A stretch of DNA of 64,000 bases, from assembly GCA_024349245.1 (NCBI GenBank), contig JALDNG010000020.1, positions 3,744,001 to 3,808,000 of the forward strand. Reading direction: 5' to 3'. The stretch is from Neodontobutis hainanensis (taxonomy: Eukaryota > Chordata > Actinopteri > Gobiiformes > Odontobutidae). The first letter of the stretch is position 1. Each line of letters begins with the position of its first letter. The position numbers and the translations under genes are program-made. Under the pieces are notes generated by a model. The model was not told the origin of the DNA. It did not search any database and was given only the letters and a program-made list of their open reading frames with translations. Positions 1-13,354 of the stretch are shown here, in pieces.

Positions 1-1655
1 TTAGAACAGGTTTTAGTTGTAATAGAACAGGTTTTAGTTGTATTAGAACAGGTTTTAGTTGGATTAGAACAGGTTTTAGTTGTATTAGAACAGGTTTTAG
101 TTGGATTAGAACAGGTTTTAGTTGTATTAGAACAGGTTTTAGTTGGATTAGAAGAGGTTTTAGTTGGATCAGAACAAGTTTTAGTTGGATTAGAACAGGT
201 TTTATTTGGATTAGATCAGGTTTTAGTTGGATTAGATCAGGTTTTAGTTGGATTAGAACAGGTTTTAGTTGGATTAGAACAGGTTTTAGTTGGATTAGAA
301 CAGATTTAGTTGGATTAGAACATGTTTTAGTTGGATTAGATCAGAATTTAGTTGGATTAGAACAGGTTTAAGTTGGATTAGAACAGGTTTTATTTGGATT
401 AGAACAGGCTTTCGTTGAATTAGAACAGGTTTTATTTAGATTAGAATAGGTTTTAGTTGAATTAGAACAGGTTTTAGTTGGATTAGAACATGTTTTAGTT
501 GGATTAGAACATGTTTTAGTTGGATTAGATCAGGTTTTAGTTGGATAAGATCAAGTTTTAGTTGGATTAGAACAGGTTTTCTTTGGATTAGAACAGGTTT
601 TAGTTGGATTAGATCAGGTTTTAGTTGGATTAGAACAGGTTTATTTGGATTAGAACAGGTTTTAGTTGGATTAGAACAGGTTTTAGTTGGGTTGAACAGG
701 TTTTAGTTGGATTAGAACAGGTTTTAGTTGGATCAGAACAAGTTTTAGTTGGATTAGAACAGGTTTTATTTGGATTAGATCAGGTTTTAGTTGGATTAGA
801 TCAGGTTTTAGTTGTATTAAAAGAGGTTTTAGTTGTATTAGAACAGGTTTTATTTGGATTAGATCAGGTTTTAGTTGGATTAGAAGAGGTTTTAGTTGGA
901 TTTGATCAGGTTTTAGTTGTATTAGAACAGGTTTTATTTGGATTAGAACAGGTTTTAGTTGTATTAGAACAGGTTTTAGTTGGATTAGATCAGGTTTTAG
1001 TTGTATTAGATCAGGTTTTAGTTGGGTTAAACAGGTTTTAGTTGTATTAGAACAGGTTTTAGTTGGATCAGAACAAGTTTTAGTTGGATTAGAACAGGTT
1101 TTATTTGGATTAGATCAGGTTTTAGTTGGATTAGATCAGGTTTTAGTTGTATTAGAAGAGGTTTTAGTTGTATTAGAACAGGTTTTATTTGGATTAGATC
1201 AGGTTTTAGTTGGATTAGAAGAGGTTTTAGTTGGATTTGATCAGGTTTTAGTTGGATTAGATCAGGTTTTAGTTGTATTAGATCAGGTTTTAGTTGGATT
1301 AGAACAGGTTTTAGTTGTATTAGAACAGGTTTTAGTTGGATTAGAAGAGGTTTTAGTTGGATTAGATCAGGTTTTAGTTGTATTAGATCAGGTTTTAGTT
1401 GGATTAGAACAGGTTTTAGTTGGATTAGATCAGGTTTTAGTTGTATTAGATCAGGTTTTAGTTGTATTAGATCAGGTTTTAGTTGGATTAGATCAGGTTT
1501 TATTTGTATTAGAACAGGTTTTAATTGTATTAGAACAGGTTTTAGTTGGATTAGAACAGGTTTTAGTTGGATTAGAACAGGTTTTAGTTGGATTAGAACA
1601 GGTTTTAGTTGTATTAGAACAGGTTTTAGTTGGATTAGAACAGGTTTTAGTTGGA
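1..1655. repeat. 21-bp minisatellite array (left array)
   Basis: About 79 head-to-tail copies of a 21-bp unit with the core AACAGGTTTTAGTTGGATTA. Variants include GAACAGG or GATCAGG at the start and TTGGATT or TTGTATT at the end. A few units carry 1-bp deletions. The array begins at the window edge, so its true left end is unseen. Because 21 is a multiple of three, the minus strand stays open for long stretches as a heptapeptide repeat (QLKPVLI); this is a by-product of unit length and I do not call it a gene. The array lies about 240 bp upstream of the first visible a2ml exon, so it is most likely inside an intron of that gene. Confidence 0.95.
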
Positions 1656-1893
1656 GCTGTGGTGTGTTCACTGAGAGAACATCCAGCTGTAAAAACTCTG
1701 AATGAAGTGTGTTATATTGATATTAAGCATGTCTTAAACAGTGCATTTCAAGTTTCTACATTAATAATAACATCTCTATCAGCCCTGCTCCACTCTGATT
1801 ATTCTGTGTCTCCAGTTCGACTGTAACCACAGTTAACGCCGTGAACAGGAGACTAGATTAACTTTCACTAAGATTAATAATTGTCTGTTTCAG

Positions 1894-4800
1894 TGATGGA
1901 GGGGGAGCTGACCTTTAAAATGGAGGTGACCCCAGAGATGTCCCCCGCGCTGCAGGTCGTGGCCTACGCCGTTCTCCCGAGTGATAACGTCATCGCAAAG
2001 GCCGCTGACTTCAACATCGAGAAATGCTTCAGAAACAAGGTCAGTGTTAAGACTCAACAGTGAACGATCTGTGAGAAGCAGAAGTGGTCAGACTGATGTG
2101 TGTACTTCAGGTGGTGTTGGAGTTTTCTCCGTCCTCCGCCGTCCCAGGAGAGGACAGCACTCTGCAGGTGACGGCGTTGCCCAACTCTCTGTGTGGAATC
2201 AGCGCCGTGGACCAGAGCGTCCTCATCAAAGAACCGGGACAGTCTCTGGACGAAGAGAAGGTCAGTGTGAAACTGTTAATCCTGAATAAAAGACCAGATC
2301 TATTTGTTTTAATATTACAGTTAACTGTGCTGAGATCATGAGATTTGGACTGTACCCTGTTCTTAACTGTGTGACCTGAATGTGGACAAAAAAAAAACAT
2401 TTCCATTTAGACCCGATCCTTCAGGGCCTAGTGACCTGCTCAGGAAAGGGAATGCTGCAATATGACGTTTTTCACTGTGGCAGCAGAGTGCCCAGCTCAG
2501 GTTTGGTGAGAGGTGCAGACGAGTCTGTCAGCCCTCTCCACGTTTAGTGCCTTTGATGATGAGGAGGGCTTTTCTTTGTGAAGTCAATAACAGCCTCCCT
2601 CTTTCTGGTCGACACTGGTCTCCATAGACCAGGATGTTATTGACCCCCTCCCTGTATCCCGCCTCATCCCCAGCCTTAAAAGCCCAAGATGGTTGTATTT
2701 GTTTGTTTATTTAAATGATCCCATTGGCTAAAAGCAATGCAATCAGTTAGTCTTCCTGGGTCCACTGTCATTAAAAGACACTGTACATTCCAACCATACA
2801 CATAAAATATCATATTATCATTATCAATCATTACAAGGACAATTTCACAAAAAAATAAGAATATCAGTCCATATTTTATACTTTCGCACATTTACAGATC
2901 AAAACCCATCTAAGACATGACACTTTAGATTGCTTTTTTAACATGGTTCCAAATAGATATTTCTCTAAATACAAAAAGTTGCATTTGGGATGTGGCAGAA
3001 TGAGATGACCATTAGTTGCCATTCTGGTGTTGTGCTTATGCCCAAAATCACAGAAAACAATAAGATTTAATATAAAAGCAGGCATTTTTAGGGTTAGTGT
3101 ATTATACAACAAGGTGCCCAATTATTCTTTGATTTAAATTGAGCCAGGACAGCGTTGAGTGCATCTGCTCCCTGTTTGTTCTGAGCAACCAAGAACAAGT
3201 CTTGCTGCTTTGTTTTGAGACTTTTTGCCAAATGCAGAAGATTACACTTTAGAACAATATGACAAATTTTTTCATTACTGAAATACTGCAACCCATTTTA
3301 TTAATGATAGTATTTATATGCTCAGTCCAAGAAAGGCTGCTATCAATAACCAGACCCAACACTTTGGCTTTAGTTACTTGTTGTATATTTTCCCCCGGCA
3401 ATGTTTAATTTTGATTTGGATCCACGTGCCAACGTTTGTTTTGACCCAATTGCCATACATTTAGTTTTTGTAATGTTCAAAACTAGCTTGTTTCCTTTCG
3501 TCCACTCCTGCAGCAGGTCCAGCTCTCTAGACAACACAGAGTTAACTTTGTCACATGAATCTGCAGCATAATAAACAGTTGAGTCGTCTGCGTAAATTGT
3601 CATTGAGGCATTTTTCACAAATAAAAGTAAATCATTACAAAAGAGGTCCTAAACAACTTCCTTGCGGAAGTGTATCACCTGCATATTTCAGGATGATGGA
3701 GCTGTCCTGGCTGGATGCAGTCATGAGCAAACAGAGAGGGTGTAGAGTTTTGGACTGACACATCAGCCCTGGGATGTTTGTGTGCTGACTGAGATTTACT
3801 CACGTCCTTCTCCTCATCCTCTCATTCCGAAAATCCAAAATCATGGCCTTGTCTTTGCAGATCTTGTCACTGCTGCCTGTTCAAAAGGCTTCATCATTCC
3901 CAGACAAAGTGGAGGACAAACATGAATGTCGGAGAGGAAGCTGGAGACCCTTCATTTGTCCAGATTGGTATCCAGACTGTGATAGACACTGGCATCCACA
4001 CAGTGATAGACACTCGAAAGGCGACGTGTACACGGTTTTCAAGGTGAAGCTTTGATCGAAACATTGCAAATCTTTTTCAGTTCCACAGATCTTAGACCTC
4101 ACTGACTAAATCGACGTGGCTTTTTTTTTTATAGAATCAAGGACTGAAGATGGCCACAAATTTGGTGATCCGAACTCAGAAGTGTTTGAGACCTCGATAC
4201 CACCAAAGGCAACGTTATAGTTACAGTAAGCTGCTTTAAACTCATTTGTGTAAAAGTGTGTGATCATTATTTTAAACTGACGACCATCAACTGTAGCAAA
4301 TACATGTCTAATACAAACCAGTCCAACATGGGCCTATCATGACACATTAGAGTTTCAACAGCAGCAGTTTTATAGAAACAACTAACATCTAAACCTGTTT
4401 AAACTTAACTAAAACCTGTTTAAATCCAACAAAATCCTGTAATTGTGGGCGGCACAATGGCCTTTCTGTGTGGAGTTTTCATGTTCTCCCCACATCTGCG
4501 TATGTTTCCTCCGGGTACTCCAGTTTCCCCTTCAACTCCCTTCCTCACACACACGTGGGGCCAGGACTCCCCTGCAAAAGAGATTTATAATCTGTGGGAC
4601 TTTCCTGGAAAAATAAAGGTTAAACAAATAAAATAAATAAGAATAAATCAGAAGAGACTGTCAGACCTTTAGTTATTTTCTTCTCATTAAATGTGACCCT
4701 TTTTGAGAAATGTCTGGACTTTTATAAAACAGCATTAAAGATTGAAATGTCCTTTAAACACAAACATTTGGTGAACGGATAATACTTTTAAACTAATCTA

Positions 4801-7800
4801 ATGTGTTGTTATATTCTCTTTAGACTACTATGGTTTTTATTCAAGCCCGATGAAGTCTTTTCCGAAGTTTAGCCAAGCACCACGTCCTCCTCCTCCTCCT
4901 CCTCCTCCTCCTCCTCCTCCTCCTCCTCCTCCTGTTCAGACCATACGCACTTTTTTCCCCGAGACCTGGATCTGGGACCTGGTGGAGGTTGGGTGAGTTC
5001 CTGAAGATCTCTTTATATTTACTTAAAAATAAATCAAAAATGCAATCCTCTCTAATCATCTATTTCCGATGTTGGTCAGAGCCGGCTGCTAGTTGCAACA
5101 TCTCCTGTTTATTTTTTATTTTTCTAGTTTTAGCAGATTTAGCTATTTGCTTTTTTTATATATATTTTGTACAAATATTTTGTAAATTCAGCACTTTACT
5201 CAATTTACAGCTTTTCTCTGGATTTACAGCAATGTTTTTCAACAATATCCAGATTGTGATGCACAACGGAGCCCACTTGAAAAATGGATTTAGTGGTTTG
5301 ATGAAAGTTGGTTTGTTTGAGATATTCCAGTGTGTGTGGTCTGTGTGGACAGCCCTCAGCAGAGGGCCCTGGACCCTATATTCACTGGGCAGCCCCCACA
5401 AGATGCCACGAGGGACACTGGCCAATAACTTCTCCAGAGAAGTCTAAAAACTATTTCTGGCTACAAAACAGCTCACTGAAGGGGACCTGAAGTGGGTCAA
5501 AAATCTTAACACAGCCCTTCACACCTGAGGCTCATCCCCCCAGCACAGGGCTCCCCTGACCACCCCTGTCCTTTAAAGCAGCCCAGGTGAGGAAAAAAGC
5601 TGAGAAAAGCAGCTCAATCAGACGGCATCAGCTCCAGACTCCTTAAGCCCTGTGCAGATGAACTGTGTGGAATCTTGGAGCACGTCTTTAACATGAACTT
5701 AAGCTGAGGGTGGTGTCGGAGCTTTGGAAGACCTCCTGCATAGTACCTGTGTCTAACACCCAGCATGCCAAAGACTTCAGCAGCTTCAAACCAGTGGCTC
5801 TGACATCCCACCTCATGAAGACACTAGAGAGACTGATCACCGGCCCAACATTGCAGATGCCATCATCTTCCTGCTACATTACGCTACAGCTCATCATGAG
5901 AAGCCTGGCAGAACAGAGAGAATTACATTTTTTGATTTCTGAAGTGCTTGCAACACCATCAGGCCGGCCACAGATTGTGAGAGCCAGGGAGTACATGTCT
6001 GATCTACTTTTAGCACGAGTGCCTTCCAGGGGACTAACCTGGCCTATTTTCACTGTGAAAAACTGTATTTCCATACTGTAATGTGCAATAACTACTATAC
6101 AAGCTGCAATTTACACTATTTATTCAAATTTATACTGTACATATGCATACTCTAGTTTATTTATTTACTTATTTTAAATACATGTGTCTATTTTCTAGTT
6201 TATTTTATTCTAGCATAGTTTTTAACACAGTTAGTTATTGTCTGATTTAGTTGATGAAGTTTTAGCATAGTTACATTTTTGTATCGTCTAGTTAGAATAT
6301 CTGGTCTTAGATTTTTTATTTTATTTCTTATTATTATTATTGTTCTGGCAAGTTAACTCTTTACTTATTTTACTTGATTAAGGCTTATTACATTTTATTT
6401 TGTGAATAGGTTTTTAGATAATTAACCAGCTTCAGAAAACCAGGTAGTGTCAGTTTCAGGTGTTTACTGACTGCTTCTACTTCTTCTACTTCTTTCTTCA
6501 GAGACTCTGGGAGCACAGACGTGTCGCTGACCGTCCCTGACACCATCACGACCTGGGAGACCGAGGCCTTCTGTCTGTCTCCTCAGGGCTTTGGTCTGGC
6601 TCCTCGGAAAAACCTCACTGTGTTTCAGCCGTTCTTCCTGGAGCTGACCCTGCCCTACTCCATCGTCAGAGGAGAGCACTTCCAACTCAAGGCCACGGTC
6701 TTCAACTACCTCAGCAGCTGCATCATGGTACCACACACATGTCACTTTGCTTCCTTTATCTCTGCTTCTGTTTTTCCTCTTTGTGCTTTGTTCATGTTCA
6801 CTTTAGTTATTTAGTTATTTGTCTGTAACAGGTGGCAGTGACAGCCGCCCCGTCTCTGGACTACACCCTGACGCCTCTCTCCGGAGACCAGTACACGTCC
6901 TGTTTGTGCGGAAATGAACGTAGAACCGTCAGCTGGACCATGGTCCCCTCGGTCTTAGGTTTGACCCCTTTACTTTTAGCTCCATCACCTCACTCACTCT
7001 CCAGGCTGATGTCTGTTTTTCTTTACTCTCTGTCAGGTGTTGTGAACGTGTCTGTGAGCGCTGAGGCCATAACGTCTGACGCCTCATGTGACAATGAGAT
7101 CATCAGCGTCCCAACGAGGGGCGATCGATGTGGTCACTAAACCCCTCATAGTAAAGGTCAGTAACTAAAACTAAAGTTAATCTGGTCAGTCATAAATTAT
7201 TACAAACATTTACCTTTTATGTGTTGGTCTCAGGCTGAAGGAACAGAAATGACAAAGACCTACAACTGGCTCCTCTGTCCTAAAGGTCTGTCCTGCCTCT
7301 GTTTTATCTCTGAATGATTTTTCTATGGCATTTACACTTTCTACTCTTCTGTTCAGGAGAGGCTTTGAATGAGGAGGTGGAGCTGCAGCTGCCTGACAAT
7401 GTGATCCCAGGATCAGCTCGTGCTTCTCTCTCAGTACTCGGTAAATGCTCTGGTTTATTTAAAACAAGATCCTTCTTCTTTTGCTCGTCGGTGCTTGCAG
7501 GAAAGATTAACTGTCTGTCTGTTTAGGGGACATCCTGGGCCGGGCCATGAAGAATCTGGACGGGCTCCTGAAGATGCCTTACGGCTGTGGGGAACAGAAC
7601 ATGGCTCTGCTGGCTCCCAACATCTACATCCTGCAGTATCTGAAGAACACACAGCAGCTGACCCCCGCCATCAGTGAGAAGGCTTCCAAGTTCCTGAGCA
7701 GCGGTGAGGCTCTGTTATCCTCAGTACAACCCTTATGCTCATTATACATGAGTCTACTCATAGAACTACTTATGACCTGTTAAAATCAATCTAAAACCTG

Positions 7801-10800
7801 CTAAAATTCAACTTAAACCTGTATACATCCATCTTAAGCCTGTTCAAATCCAAGTAAAACCAGTACTTGTGAAGTAGATTAAAATTAGACTAAACTTAAG
7901 AAAATGTGTATAAATTGAATGGTAAGTTGATTGAGGAATAGAGCTGTTATTGCAGGATACCAGAGGCAGCTGAACTACAAACACAGTGACGGAGCCTACA
8001 GTACATTCGGGACCGGAGACGGGAACACATGGTGAGGTTATGCTAACTTTAACATCCTTCTAAAGCATGAAGCCCTTTGCAAACCATTGTATTTAAACAT
8101 GATACAAAGACAAAACCGTGTGGATGTTGTGTGTTTTCTCAGGTTGACCGCTTTTGTGGTTCGGTCTTTCACTAAAGCACAGTTCTTTGTTTACATCGAC
8201 CCCGAGAAGATTGAGCAGTCGAAGGCCTGGCTCCAGAGCAAACAGAAAAGAGATGGGTGTTTTCAACAGTCGGGGAAACTCTTTAACAACAGGATGAAGG
8301 TAAAACAGAAAACACTTTTCCACTAAAAACTCATCCAAATCCAATTCTAACCAGTAAAAATTATTTCAAGACCGTTTATTTATTCATTTTCTACCACTTA
8401 GTCCCGTTGGGGGTCATGGGTGACTAGGGCCTATCCCAGCAGCTTTGGGCCTTAGGTACACCCGGGACAGTGGCCAGTTATTCGCAGGGTTAGCACTAGT
8501 AACATTTTAGAGTTGCCAATTGACCTACATATGCATGTGTTTCGACGGTGGGAGGAAGCCGGAGTACAAGGAGAGAACCCATAGTTTCAAACGGAGGATA
8601 TACACACTTATCACAGAAAGTCTGGAGTTGTTCGAGGATGTTTGAGTAGGCTGGGATTTTAACTTATGACCTTCTTGCTGTGAGGCAGGAGTGCTAACCA
8701 CTAGATTCTTGAAATGATTCTTGAAATGTCTTCAAAAGTCTTGAAATTACTTTAAATGAGCATTTCAGACCAGCTAAACAGAAACAGTTCCTTGCCCTCT
8801 CGTTCCTGATTGTCTGAAGTGTTTTCTTCAGGGAGGAGTGTCGGACGAAGTGACCCTCAGCGCCTACATCACTGCTGCCTTCCTGGAGATGAACGTGTCG
8901 ACAGCAGTAAGTCAAGACTTCTTCTGTTTCTGTAAAATAATACTACATCTGTCTTCTTCCTCTTATACGTGGCTGGCCAGCGAGGCTCCCAGACTTCCGC
9001 TTTCCAGACACTTCCTCCAGCTCTTCCAGTGCAATATTGACGCGTTTGTAGGCCTGTCGAGAGAAATATTCCCTCTAGTGTGTCCTAGGTCTTTCCTGGG
9101 GCCTCCTCCCAGTGGAACATTCTTGAAACAGCCACCTCAGCTGGCTCCTCTTGATTTGGAGGAGCAGTGGCTCTACTCTAAACGCCTCCCGAGTGACTCC
9201 TCACTGTATGACCAAAGGTCAGAGTGGGAATGTAGATTGACCTGTAAATCGAGAGACTGCAGCTCAACTCCTTCTTTACCACAACAGACCGGTACATCAA
9301 CTGCACAGCAGAAGCTGCACCGATCCGTCAAGACTCAAAGAAAGACAAGACATTTATTTTTGTATAGCCCAATATCACAACAACAGCCGCCTCAAAGGGC
9401 TTAACAGACTGCACTAGACAACATCCCCTGTCCTTAGAGCCTCCATCAGGGTGAGGAAAAACTCCCAAAAAAAACCCAGCCGGGAAAAAAGAGAAACCTC
9501 AGGGAGAACCACAGAAGGAGGGATCCACTCCCAGGACAGACAGGCCGTGCAGGAATGTGTCCAGTACAGTTACAAAAAAATACATAGATACACAAACATA
9601 TTCACAAAAAAAAACATTTACGTATATTGACAGTGCCAGTGTCCACTCTGTGTGTGTGTAAGGTGGATGGGACCTCAGTCAACATCAAGGTGGATGAAAG
9701 ATGAGCTGTGGGTCCTCAGACTGGAGCAGAGTCGGGGGGTGGGGGGGTGGTACACATCACCTAGCAGGTCAGAGGTTTGTGTCCACCCTAGGAGGAGAAA
9801 CAAAGGAGAGGATAAAAGTGCTAAATACAACTGCAAAAATAGGCAGATGTAATAACAATATGAGCGGTTGAGTGTAAACCTAACCCTATGATCAATCAGT
9901 CTCCATACGTTTGATGAAATAAGTATGTTTTGAGTTTGCTTTTGAAAACCTCAACAGAGTCAGATCGCCGCGCTTCCAACGGGAGCCCATTCCATAAAAA
10001 TGAGGCTCTATAAGAAAAGGCTCTGTAGCCAGCAGACTTCTTCTTTATTCAAGGAAGTTGAAGGAGGCCAGCGTCCTGAGAGCCAAGGGTCCCAGCGAAG
10101 TAATGTAATCGAACTTCCTGGTCTTTGTTAAAAGTCTGGCGGCTGTATTTTGGACCATTTGTAGACTGTGAGTACTTTTCCTCGGCAGTCCAGAGAATAA
10201 CACATTACAGTAGTCCAGCCTGGATGTGACAAATGCATGAACGAGAATTTCAGCATCAGCTAAAGAGAGGCAGGAGTGAATTTTTGAGATATTCCTCAAG
10301 TGAAAAAAGCCGAGTTTAGTGACCTCACTAATGTGCTGCTGCAGAGATAGTGTGGGGTCAAAAATGACGCCGAGGTTCCTCGCAATGATGCCGTGCTCCA
10401 AAACACAGTTAATGATTGAGACAGTAAGATTGTTGAACTTGTGCCGATGACTGGCAGGACCAGTTAACAAGAGTTTTGTTTTATCCGAGTTCAAATGGAG
10501 GAAGTTTTGAGACATCCATGTTTTAATTGAAACGAGGCAGGCCTCTAGACGCATGATGTCAGTAGTATTATTCACTTTCATTGGTAGACACAGCTGTGTA
10601 TCATCGGCATAACAGTGGAAGTTTACTCCATAACTTCTGATGATTTGTCCCAATGGTGTAACATATAGTGAAAAAAGTATGGGACCAAGCACAGACCCTT
10701 GTGGCACACCGAATTTCACTGGTGCCGTGGAGGAGAAGGATTTATTAAACAAGACAAAATGAGACCTATCACACAGATAGGATTCTAACCAAGAAAGAGC

Positions 10801-13323
10801 AGAGCCAGAGATGGCAAAAACATCTTTTAGTCTGTTGATTAGTACTGCGTGATCAATTTTATCAAAGGCAGCACTGAGATCCAGCAATAACAGTAGAGCC
10901 GATGAGTCCTCATCCATCTGAAGGAGGAGATCATTTGTCACTTTAACTAAAGCTGTTTCAGTGGAATAAGAGGCCCTAAATGCAGACTGAAACGGCTCGA
11001 GGAGGTCATTTTCTGATAGATATAGAGTAAGTTGTTTTAGCATTTCGGCTGTGATGATGTACCTGTAAAGCAAAATGCAGCTTTATAAATGGCTGCAACA
11101 CCACCACCCTGTTTCAACGTGCGACCTACCTGTGCATACGCATAATCAGGGGGAGAAGCTTCATTTAGTGGCAGAAAAATATTGGGCTGAAGCCTAAGAA
11201 GGCTGGTTACTCTGCTATGCCATTCATCCCGTAAGCCTAAACAACAGTGAGAGACCTATCTTTAAACCGAAGACACAGGGAAGCGACCCTCTCGGCCACT
11301 GGGGTGAACTCCAACACATGCCGGCTGAACTGGCTATAAGCAAGACCCCACCAGCCCACCAGAGCAGTGGAGAGTGGAAATTCACAGCTTTTTTGAATTG
11401 TTTAAAGTAATTCTAAATTCTTTTCATTTTGTTTCTGTAACAGGATCCAGTTGTGAGAAAGAGTCTGTCCTGTTTGAGAGAGTCCCTAAAAAACTTAAAC
11501 AACACCTACACATCGGCTCTGCTCGCCTACGTCTTCACTTTGGCCGGAGACATGGAAACACGCGCTGGACTCTTCTCACACCTCGACTCAGTGGCTCACG
11601 AGGAAGGCAAGTACATCCTCCGACAAACTCCTGAGTTTAGTTCCAGGTCTGAAGAGGAGCCTGTGATGAGATACTGATGTCTGTGTGTGGTCTCCAGGAG
11701 GACTTCTGCACTGGTCTCAGACAGACTCGGACTCCTCGGCCTCTCTGTCGGTGGAGATCAGCTCCTACGTGCTGCTGGCCAAACTCAGCGCCTCTCCCAG
11801 CGCCGAAGACCTGTTCCACGCCTCCAAGATCGTCCGCTGGCTGACGGGACAGCAGAACCCCTACGGAGGCTTCAGTTCCACTCAGGTCGGTCAAAAGCAC
11901 TCTCTAAACCAGTTTTATTTTTATGTTTCATTATTTGAACATAAGTCACTTTTACTAAAGCAGAGCCTTATAGTATAACATTGACTGGCAGAGCACTAAC
12001 ATTCAGCACCTCTGCAGCAGTGGGTTGTTTCTTGATTTGAGCCGAAGTAAAATAATCTAATAGTCTTTGTATTTGTAGGACACGGTGGTGGCTCTGCAGG
12101 CCCTGGCGCTCTACTCCACTCTGGTCTTCAGTCCCGACGGCTCCAGCTCCGTCAGTGTCCAGTCTCCCAGCGGCTCGCTCTCCTTTGACCTGAACCAGAG
12201 CAACAAGCTGCTGTATCAGGAGAAGGCCCTGCCCGACGTGACGGGGAAGTACAGCCTGGAGGTGACGGGCAGCGCGTGTGCCTCTGTACAGGTCAGTGAA
12301 CGCACCACCGCTGCAGCTAATCTACTCAGGCAGAGCTCACTTTAACAGTCTTTGTTATTACACACATGTTCAAATATTTTACACAATGCTCCTTTAAAAC
12401 AAAAGAATTCACTTTATCATGTCCTTCCCCCAGATTTCTCTTCACTACAACGTCCCGACTCCAACGGCAGTGAACTCTCTCAAAGTGGACGTCAGAGCAG
12501 AGATGGACTGTGAATCCCAGAGACCTTTACTCAAACTGAACCTGACGTCACAGTGAGCTCCCATCAGTCACAATAAAAGTCTTCAGTCTCATAAGATCTG
12601 TTTTTTTACCTCTTTGACTTTGTTTTGCAGATATTTTGGAGAAGAGAAGAGTACAAACATGGTGATCCTCGACGTTAAAGTGCTCTCAGGGTTCGTCGCA
12701 GACAAAGAATCTCTGAAGAATGTAAGTCTTTATTACCATATTTGGCATTTGCCTGGTTAAAACATAAATAACATTAATATTCTTAGAATGAGGTAAAAAA
12801 GATCTATCAAGGAAATGTCTGAGTCATGTGTTGTCTGTTTCTTTACAGCTGGAGTCTGAGCCACTGGTGGATCGTGTCGAACAGAAGGACGACCATGTTT
12901 TGATTTACATCCGAGAGGTAAGAGCGAACACAGTGAAGACATGGACCTGAGTTATTCCATTTTAATCTAATGTGTTTGTATCAACAGTTAGTGAAGGCTC
13001 AGACTGTGTCCCACGGTTTGAGGATCAGAAAGGAGCTGGAAGTGCAGAACCTGAAGGCCGCTGTGGTCAAGATCTACGACTACTACCAGCCGAGTACACT
13101 TACCTACTTTTAATCCTTTAAGCTCAAGCCTGTGTTTTGGTGTGTCTGCTCGAAAAGGACATGTCCACAGTAAATTGACTATATCTCTGCAACTACAAGG
13201 TGTATTTCAATAATTCTGGTGTCAAAATGAAGGGGGCCCTTGTGAGATTTCCCAAAAGGGAAATTCTGAATGTGCAATGTTACCATTTCAGAATAAATCA
13301 AGATAAAATAACCCTTAAAACAT

Positions 13324-13354
<31 letters not shown>

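Noticed and set aside
1027..1671. Minus-strand open frame of heptapeptide repeats in the left minisatellite
   Set aside because: The frame stays open only because the unit is 21 bp and lacks stops in that phase; there is no splice or start context, and variants follow DNA slippage and not codon selection.
2420..2680. Possible extra a2ml exon or domain in the intron after 2260
   Set aside because: The flanking exons already join in phase (EEK then ILSLLPVQK) as the family requires, and no open, spliceable segment is present; it is more likely old repeat sequence.
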